NCBI GenBank assembly: GCA_001770235.1
Contig: MEQN01000155.1
Span: 299-8,657 of the forward strand
Direction: 5' to 3'
From: Betaproteobacteria bacterium RBG_16_58_11
Lineage (GTDB): Bacteria > Pseudomonadota > Gammaproteobacteria > Burkholderiales > Thiobacteraceae
DNA: 8,359 nucleotides
The position numbers were made by a program, and so were the translations under genes. The notes under the pieces are model-generated. The model ran no database searches. It had not been told where the DNA came from and saw only the letters and a list, made by a program, of their open reading frames with translations. Shown here piece by piece: positions 4,638-8,359 of the stretch (positions are counted from its first letter, which is position 1; every line of letters begins with the position of its first letter).

Positions 4638-4653
4638 TGCAACAAGATAATGG

Positions 4654-5667
4654 TCAGATTTCAATCCCAAATGATCGGGCCAATCGCCCAAGCTCGTTTT
4701 CATCGCCAAGACCGATGATTTCCTTTGGGAAGCTCCGCAGATCGTCCGGCAAGAAGGGGAGTTGCGGCATTCGGTTGGTCACGACTGATGCGACAGCAAA
4801 GGCTTGGGCCTGATCACGGCCTTTTTTGAGCGGGTCACGATCTGGCTGCGATGACAGCCAAAGTTTTTGCAAGGCGTATGCCCGCGGATCAGGGCAGACG
4901 ATTGGGACGGGTGCGCCGTCCGAACCGATTGCAATGTCGGAGAACTTGGGAGAAGACAGCAGCCAATTGAGGCTCTTGATCGGGGTGGCTTCCAGGGTAT
5001 CCCCGGCACCAAGACTCGACGGCTCTGCCTTGACGATATCAACGTAGTAGCCATCGCGATTGACCGCCCGAAACCCTTTTTCGTAAACGGGCGAAAACGA
5101 GGAATCTGCCTGCTTGAGCAAGCTCATCAAGCCGCCGTCGGAAATGCGCTCTTTGGCCGCAATTTTTAATTTTAGTCTGGCATCCATCATCAGATCGATG
5201 TCTGTTGTTGCCATGATCGCTGAATCAAACATGATGCCGGCAGCCGACTCGTAGGCATACATGGCATTGGTTCCGATGACTATCAGGTTCTTACCCAGCA
5301 GACCGTGCGCGTCAAGCATGCGCAGCACTTTCGCCGGAACGGATGGCACCCGATTGATGCTGGCAGCCTTGCAAACACGCGCTTGCTCGGCAAGCCGGGC
5401 CAGCACCCCCTTAAGCCGGTTGTCGGCCGCCGCTTTTCCGACGGTAAATGAACGGTAAATTTCCTCTGTTTCTGGGGATCTTGGCCCAACACCGCGCTGG
5501 ACGCCCCGGACACTCTTGATCAAATAATCTGAGCCGGATACGGTTTTCCAGTGCATAGACCCTTCATACGCACGCGACTCTTGCCGCATGGTACGCAGCG
5601 CTTCATAGACCTGTTTTGCATCAATTAGCGTTTTTGAATGAAAATCGCTTAATACATTGTATTGCAT
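4654..5667 (-). CDS. Nucleotidyltransferase-fold protein (GSU2403-like)
   Basis: A 337-residue protein that I place in the GSU2403-like nucleotidyltransferase family (PF12281) from its overall pattern. The nucleotidyltransferase core begins about residue 127: NLIVIGTNAMYAYE, then TTDIDLMMD, where D156 and D158 are the likely metal ligands. VNRDGYYVDIVK follows, with D210 as the third acidic residue. The helical part ends with RAYALQKLWLSS and KKGRDQAQA, reminiscent of AbiEii/MNT-type enzymes. Residues 1-100 are a separate, mostly helical N-terminal domain. The target is unknown. It is transcribed toward the TA cluster, stopping 3 bases from the relE remnant. The ATG at 5667 lies in an inverted repeat (5665-5718). 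It lacks an obvious antitoxin partner, so calling it a toxin would be speculation. Confidence 0.75.
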   Translation of the reverse strand: MQYNVLSDFHSKTLIDAKQVYEALRTMRQESRAYEGSMHWKTVSGSDYLIKSVRGVQRGVGPRSPETEEIYRSFTVGKAAADNRLKGVLARLAEQARVCKAASINRVPSVPAKVLRMLDAHGLLGKNLIVIGTNAMYAYESAAGIMFDSAIMATTDIDLMMDARLKLKIAAKERISDGGLMSLLKQADSSFSPVYEKGFRAVNRDGYYVDIVKAEPSSLGAGDTLEATPIKSLNWLLSSPKFSDIAIGSDGAPVPIVCPDPRAYALQKLWLSSQPDRDPLKKGRDQAQAFAVASVVTNRMPQLPFLPDDLRSFPKEIIGLGDENELGRLARSFGIEI

Positions 5668-5718
5668 TGCTTTTCCAATAAACCATCAAGAAATATAAGC
5701 ATAATTGGAAAAACGATG
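5665..5718 (-). promoter_or_regulatory. Inverted repeat over the start of the nucleotidyltransferase gene
   Basis: CATTGCTTTTCCAAT (5665-5679) and ATTGGAAAAACGATG (5704-5718) pair over 15 positions, with 9 perfect pairs in a row. The near arm contains the start codon and the only GGAA that could serve as ribosome site. A further 6-bp palindrome AATACA-T-TGTATT (5651-5663) lies in codons 2-6. If transcription begins beyond 5718, the RNA hairpin would hide the start. If it begins inside the loop (weak boxes TTGATT at 5721-5726 and TATGCT at 5698-5703), the repeat could be an operator. Confidence 0.45.
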
Positions 5719-5743
5719 TAAATCAATTGCATTGTTATGTTTT

Positions 5744-5808
5744 AAAAAAATTTTGGTGGGCCAAGCTTTGCTAAGCCTGAGAACAAAACCTTAAGCAATC
5801 CCACCAAA
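5744..5808 (-). terminator. Probable trp operon terminator overlapping the trpC end
   Basis: On the minus strand, TTTGGTGGG (5800-5808, the last codons of trpC) pairs with CCCACCAAA (5752-5760), followed by a run of seven Ts. The 39-base loop contains a second pairing, TTGCTTAAG with CTTAGCAA. The long loop is unusual for a terminator, but the 9-bp stem and T run support it. Confidence 0.55.
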
Positions 5809-6639
5809 TAAACGGGCAAGCTCCACGCCCGGATCGGGAGCCCGCATGAATACCTCCCCCACCAAGAATGCATTGACGCTGCTGTGCCGCATCCGCACCA
5901 CATCCTCGGGGGTAAGGATGCCGCTTTCGGTGATGACCATGCGATCAGAGGGAATGCGCGGCAGGAGTTCGAGCGTGGTTTCGAGCTTGGTTTCGAAGGT
6001 GCGCAGGTTGCGGTTGTTGATGCCGATCAAGGGGGTTGTGAGTTGCAAGGCGGCATCCAGCTCCGCGCCATCGTGCGACTCGACCAGCACGGCCATGCCG
6101 AGGCTGTGGGCGAGGTTTTCGAGTTCTTGCATGCGCTTGAGCGCGAACTTCTCCCCCTCTCCCCAGCCCTCTCCCGCCAGGGGAGAGGGAGTTTCAAAGG
6201 CGGCGACGATGAGCAGGATGCAATCCGAGCCCATGGCGCGCGCCTCATAGATTTGATACGGATCGATCATGAAGTCTTTGCGCAGCACCGGCAGGTCGCA
6301 AGCATCACGAGCCTCGCGCAGATAATCGGGGCTGCCTTGGAAGAAGCCTTGGTCAGTGAGCACTGACAGGCAGGCGGCGCCGTGTTTGGCATAGCTCACC
6401 GCGATTTCGCCGGGGCGGAAGTCTGCTCGCAGCACGCCTTTGCTGGGGCTGGCTTTTTTGATTTCGGCGATCACGGCTGCTTGGCCGGCGGCGATTTTGG
6501 CTTGGAGCGCACCAGTAAAATCACGCGGCGGCGGTGCGAATTCGGCGGCGGCGCGCATGGCCTCGAAAGGCTCAGACTGCTTCGCGGCGGCGATTTCTAT
6601 TGCCTTGACGGCGAGGATTTTGTTGAGGATATCGGACAT
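5791..6639 (-). CDS. trpC: Indole-3-glycerol phosphate synthase with a repeat-encoded insert
   Basis: TrpC closes CdRP to indole-3-glycerol phosphate in tryptophan synthesis, in the cytoplasm, on a single TIM barrel. Catalytic residues by analogy with the Sulfolobus enzyme are present: E59 and K61 ([11 protein letters not shown]), K121 (LRKDF), E187 (VLVESH), N208/R210 (GINNRNL) and S239 (ITESG). The protein has 282 residues, about 15-20 more than usual. The surplus lies at about 150-167, after the strand CILLIVAAF: residues 151-162 ([12 protein letters not shown]) are encoded by a palindromic repeat. The frame is kept and all catalytic residues survive, so the enzyme may work. The ATG at 6639 has no Shine-Dalgarno. 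It lies one base after the stop of the GxxExxY remnant, so translation is probably coupled. Confidence 0.95.
   Translation of the reverse strand: MSDILNKILAVKAIEIAAAKQSEPFEAMRAAAEFAPPPRDFTGALQAKIAAGQAAVIAEIKKASPSKGVLRADFRPGEIAVSYAKHGAACLSVLTDQGFFQGSPDYLREARDACDLPVLRKDFMIDPYQIYEARAMGSDCILLIVAAFETPSPLAGEGWGEGEKFALKRMQELENLAHSLGMAVLVESHDGAELDAALQLTTPLIGINNRNLRTFETKLETTLELLPRIPSDRMVITESGILTPEDVVRMRHSSVNAFLVGEVFMRAPDPGVELARLFGGIA
6155..6189 (+). repeat. CCCTCTCCC palindromic element inside trpC
   Basis: CCCTCTCCCC is followed by a hairpin CCCTCTCCC (6167-6175) with GGGAGAGGG (6181-6189). It matches the reverse complement of 7932-7966 at 31 of 35 positions. On the coding (minus) strand it reads [13 protein letters not shown] related copy lies at 8306-8342. 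Such elements are common in intergenic DNA of many proteobacteria; here one sits in a coding sequence. Confidence 0.85.
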
Positions 6640-6640
6640 T

Positions 6641-6853
6641 TTAAAAAACTTTCACCACGGAGTACACCTTGTAACCAACTTCTAGTTTGATCCCATCATA
6701 TACAAGCGGTAATGGGAGTTGCTGTTTCACATCAAGCGATAATTTTCCCAACTCGTACGCCAAGCACGCCTCATAGGCGCTTTCCAACAATCCCGGCCCC
6801 AGCGCAGTATGAACCTTCATCGCAGCACCGATTATGATCTCGCCAATATCCAA
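6641..6853 (-). pseudogene. Truncated GxxExxY protein (PD-(D/E)XK-like)
   Basis: The 70-residue frame matches the N-terminal half of GxxExxY proteins (TIGR04256/PDDEXK_3): IGEIIIGAAMKVHTALGPG, then the signature GLLESAY at residues 21-27, ACLAYEL, LPLVYDGIKLEVGY. Full-length members have about 120-130 residues and continue with the strand carrying Asp and the ExK motif. Here the homology ends at GY (residue 61) and the last nine residues are encoded by the left inverted repeat. The nuclease core is therefore lost. The likely start is TTG at 6853 with GGAGG four bases upstream. The stop TAA is one base before the trpC ATG, so its translation may now deliver ribosomes to trpC. The biological role of the family is not established. 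Confidence 0.8.
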
Positions 6854-6885
6854 TCAACCTCCGTGTACTCTGTGTACTCCGTGGT
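6654..6885. mobile_element. Cassette bounded by 14-bp perfect inverted repeats
   Basis: ACCACGGAGTACAC (6654-6667) and its exact complement GTGTACTCCGTGGT (6872-6885) bracket the GxxExxY remnant. On the right, GTGTACTC is repeated at 6863-6870. The flanks beyond the repeats are also alike (AAAAACTTTC against AAAAGCTTGA). Similar ACAGAG/ACGGAG repeats are, as I recall, often seen next to GxxExxY genes. The cassette fits exactly between the trpD stop (6886-6888) and trpC. No transposase is encoded. Confidence 0.6.
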
Positions 6886-7914
6886 TCAAGCTTTTACAAA
6901 CCGCTGAGAAAACACCACCAGCGCTTCCAGCTTCGCCTTCGCCGCGCCGCTTTCTATCGCGGCCTGCGCTTTGGCGATGCCTTCTTGCAGCGTCGCGGCT
7001 GCACCGCCTACATAGATCGCCGCGCCGGCATTGAGCGCCACGATGTCCTTGGCTGGGCCATCGCGGTTGTCGAATACCGATAAGAGCATGGCGCGGGCTT
7101 CGTCGATGTTGTGCACCGCGAGCTTTTCCGAGGAGCAGCTATCCAGACCGAATTGCTGCGGGTTCAGGGTGTATTCGCTCACATCGCCCTCGCGCAGTTC
7201 CGCGACATAGGTGTCGCCGCCCAAACTGATTTCATCCAAGCCATCCGCCGCGTGCACCACCAATACATGGCGGCTGCCGAGCTGTTGCAGCACGCGCGCG
7301 AGCTTGGGCACCAGGTCGCGGTGAAACACGCCCATGACTTGATTTTGCGCCCCGGCCGGGTTGGTCATCGGCCCGAGCAGATTGAACAGCGTGCGCACGC
7401 CCAGCTCGCGCCGCACCGGGGCGGCATGTTTCATCGCGCTGTGATGGTTGGGCGCGAACATGAAGCCGACGCCGATTTCGTGCACGGCTTGGGCCACTTG
7501 TTCCGGCGTGAGGTTGACGTTGACGCCGAGCGCTTCCAATACATCCGCGCTGCCGCAGGTGCTGGAGACGGAGCGCCCGCCGTGCTTGGCGACTTTGACG
7601 CCCGCCGCCGCCGCCACGAAGGCGCTGGCGGTGGAGATGTTGAAAGTGTGCGCGCCGTCGCCGCCGGTGCCGCAGGTATCGACCAGATTCGCAGTACCCG
7701 TCACCGGCACTTTGGTAGACAACTCGCGCATGACTTGTGCGGCGGCGGCGATCTCGGTCACGGTCTCGCCTTTGGCGCGCAACGCGACGAGGATGCCCGC
7801 GATTTGCACCGGCGTCAGCTCGCCGCCCATGATCTGCTGCATGACGGACAACATCTCGTCGCGGGTGAGATCGCGTTTTTCGATGAGGACGGTGAGGGCT
7901 TGTTGTGGGGTCAT
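6886..7914 (-). CDS. trpD: Anthranilate phosphoribosyltransferase
   Basis: TrpD transfers the phosphoribosyl group of PRPP to anthranilate, the second dedicated step of tryptophan synthesis. Length (342 residues) is normal. The PRPP-binding loop [15 protein letters not shown] (81-95), KHGGRSVSS (110-118), [10 protein letters not shown] (121-130), the anthranilate-side segment [20 protein letters not shown] (152-171), [11 protein letters not shown] (177-187) and the metal-binding DE in DGLDEIS (224-230) are all present, so the enzyme should be active. The ATG at 7914 has GGAGG 5 bases upstream and lies one base after the stop of the DUF559 gene. The stop TGA abuts the inverted repeat of the following cassette. 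Fusion to TrpG is absent. Confidence 0.97.
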   Translation of the reverse strand: MTPQQALTVLIEKRDLTRDEMLSVMQQIMGGELTPVQIAGILVALRAKGETVTEIAAAAQVMRELSTKVPVTGTANLVDTCGTGGDGAHTFNISTASAFVAAAAGVKVAKHGGRSVSSTCGSADVLEALGVNVNLTPEQVAQAVHEIGVGFMFAPNHHSAMKHAAPVRRELGVRTLFNLLGPMTNPAGAQNQVMGVFHRDLVPKLARVLQQLGSRHVLVVHAADGLDEISLGGDTYVAELREGDVSEYTLNPQQFGLDSCSSEKLAVHNIDEARAMLLSVFDNRDGPAKDIVALNAGAAIYVGGAAATLQEGIAKAQAAIESGAAKAKLEALVVFSQRFVKA

Positions 7915-7915
7915 T

Positions 7916-8299
7916 TCATCCTCCGTTTGCCCCCTCTCCCTTGAGGGGAGAGGGTTGGGGAGAGGGTGAAAGCGCAGCCGAAATAACAGCCCACACCCCT
8001 TCCATGTTTTCGATCAATTCATTATTCCAAAATCTAAGCACACGATAACCTTGCGACGTCAGCCAGCGGGTTCGTTCGGCATCTTCATTCACTTGATCCG
8101 CATGCTGACCACCGTCCAACTCAACGACTAGCATCGCCTTGAAACAAACAAAATCTGCGATGTAAGGCCCGAGCGGTTGTTGGCGCTTGAATTTATGGCC
8201 TTCCAAACGTCCTGCACGCAAATGCCTCCAAAGCAAACGCTCCGCATCAGTTTGATTTGAGCGCAAGGAGCGGGCTAACGGCAATAGCGGTGTTTTCAT
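7916..8299 (-). CDS. DUF559 protein, Vsr-like endonuclease fold
   Basis: A 127-residue protein of the DUF559 family (PF04480), whose fold is of the Vsr/PD-(D/E)XK type. Family motifs are complete: [16 protein letters not shown] (13-28, E20), [19 protein letters not shown] (34-52, D49), [10 protein letters not shown] (57-66, E60, D62, H66) and [19 protein letters not shown] (84-102). Nuclease activity of the family is inferred from fold, and its role is not known. Residues 112-123 ([12 protein letters not shown]) are encoded by a CCCTCTCCC palindrome, so the gene ends inside a repeat, and a related repeat in opposite orientation lies just upstream of its ATG. The TGA is one base before the trpD ATG. 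Its position directly upstream of trpD, where trpG is often found, suggests an insertion into the trp operon. Confidence 0.88.
   Translation of the reverse strand: MKTPLLPLARSLRSNQTDAERLLWRHLRAGRLEGHKFKRQQPLGPYIADFVCFKAMLVVELDGGQHADQVNEDAERTRWLTSQGYRVLRFWNNELIENMEGVWAVISAALSPSPQPSPLKGEGANGG
7932..7966 (-). repeat. CCCTCTCCC palindromic element at the DUF559 3' end
   Basis: CCCTCTCCC (7932-7940) pairs with GGGAGAGGG (7946-7954), and a second GGGGAGAGGG follows (7957-7966). Orientation is opposite to the copies at 6155 and 8306. It encodes the last residues of the DUF559 protein and lies just before the trpD ribosome site. Confidence 0.85.
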
Positions 8300-8305
8300 T
8301 TTTCA

Positions 8306-8342
8306 CCCTCTCCCCTGCCCCTCCCCCATCAAGGGGGAGGGG
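8306..8342 (+). repeat. CCCTCTCCC palindromic element upstream of DUF559
   Basis: CCCTCTCCCC is followed by a 10-bp hairpin, CCCCTCCCCC (8318-8327) with GGGGGAGGGG (8333-8342), loop ATCAA. It lies 6 bases outside the DUF559 start codon and faces the copy at 7932-7966, so the gene is enclosed by inverted copies of one repeat family. No Shine-Dalgarno for DUF559 is evident here. Confidence 0.8.
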
Positions 8343-8359
8343 TGTTTACGCTCCCTCCC

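Larger units (their letters stand above)
4420..4650 (+). pseudogene. RelE-family toxin remnant interrupted by REP sequences
   Basis: The frame starts at TTG (4420), overlapping the antitoxin, and residues 1-35 (MAWRIELTATAAKQLAKLDK and on to FLRQRLA) match the N-terminus of the intact RelE at 3024. The central block expected next (DDP...LKG...LWKYRV) is gone; in its place is a REP palindrome translated as LPAGSRRYA. A short WARDIALIIR resembles VGDIRIISC of the intact toxin. Then a second REP is translated as AGEACLAPTATR in place of the C-terminal NRREVYR. The frame remains open (76 residues), but most active-site residues are missing. I therefore call it a pseudogene; a shortened protein could still be made. 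Confidence 0.75.

Noticed and set aside
4654..5667. Complete AbiE-type or MNT/HEPN toxin-antitoxin pair
   Set aside because: The nucleotidyltransferase stands alone. No AbiEi-like regulator or HEPN partner is found beside it in the window.
5884..6366. Plus-strand open frame opposite trpC
   Set aside because: Antisense shadow of trpC; it translates the CCCTCTCCC repeat and has no family features.
7111..7944. Long plus-strand open frame (277 codons) opposite trpD
   Set aside because: It is antisense to a fully conserved trpD. Its composition (rich in His, Arg, Ala, Gly) is that of a GC-rich shadow frame, and it resembles no family.

Overview
The window looks like a chromosomal segment of a betaproteobacterium. 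The Nitrosomonadales (Gallionellaceae and relatives) are a plausible home. This is an inference from three things: a classical trimeric porin with the signal peptide MNKKLLAVAIAGAFIAPAAMA, trpD and trpC transcribed in that order, and abundant GTAG-type REP palindromes. No sequence search was run.

Layout. (1) 1-391 has no convincing gene. It holds a minus-strand terminator, what looks like the last codons of a lost porin gene, and small repeats. (2) 392-978 is a higBA toxin-antitoxin module on the minus strand. Its promoter overlaps palindromes, and HigB appears to lack about 12 internal residues. (3) 1054-2368 is an intact porin gene on the minus strand with its own terminator. (4) 2735-4650 is a plus-strand run of three toxin-antitoxin modules: a RHH antitoxin with RelE, DinJ with YafQ, and a second RHH antitoxin with a damaged RelE. 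REP palindromes separate or interrupt these modules. (5) 4654-5667 is a convergent minus-strand gene for a GSU2403-type nucleotidyltransferase-fold protein. (6) 5744-8359 is the distal part of a tryptophan operon on the minus strand: a Vsr-like DUF559 gene, trpD, a truncated GxxExxY (PD-(D/E)XK-like) gene, trpC, then a terminator.

How it fits together. TrpD and TrpC catalyse consecutive-pathway steps of tryptophan synthesis (anthranilate to phosphoribosylanthranilate, and CdRP to indole-3-glycerol phosphate; TrpF, which acts between them, is not in the window). The operon has been invaded repeatedly. Two small genes of the PD-(D/E)XK nuclease superfamily lie immediately upstream of trpD and trpC. 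Each is associated with inverted repeats, and each stops exactly one base before the next trp start codon. In addition, a palindromic CCCTCTCCC element sits in frame inside trpC and adds residues to a loop of the enzyme. The toxin-antitoxin half of the window shows similar erosion: REP palindromes form part of a RelE reading frame, HigB appears shortened, and a porin tail survives beside a duplicate of the porin terminator.

I did not find a clearly new defence system. The most notable signals are the paired nuclease-like insertions in trp, the in-frame repeat in trpC, the REP-associated decay of a toxin gene, and the inverted repeat over the start of the nucleotidyltransferase gene.
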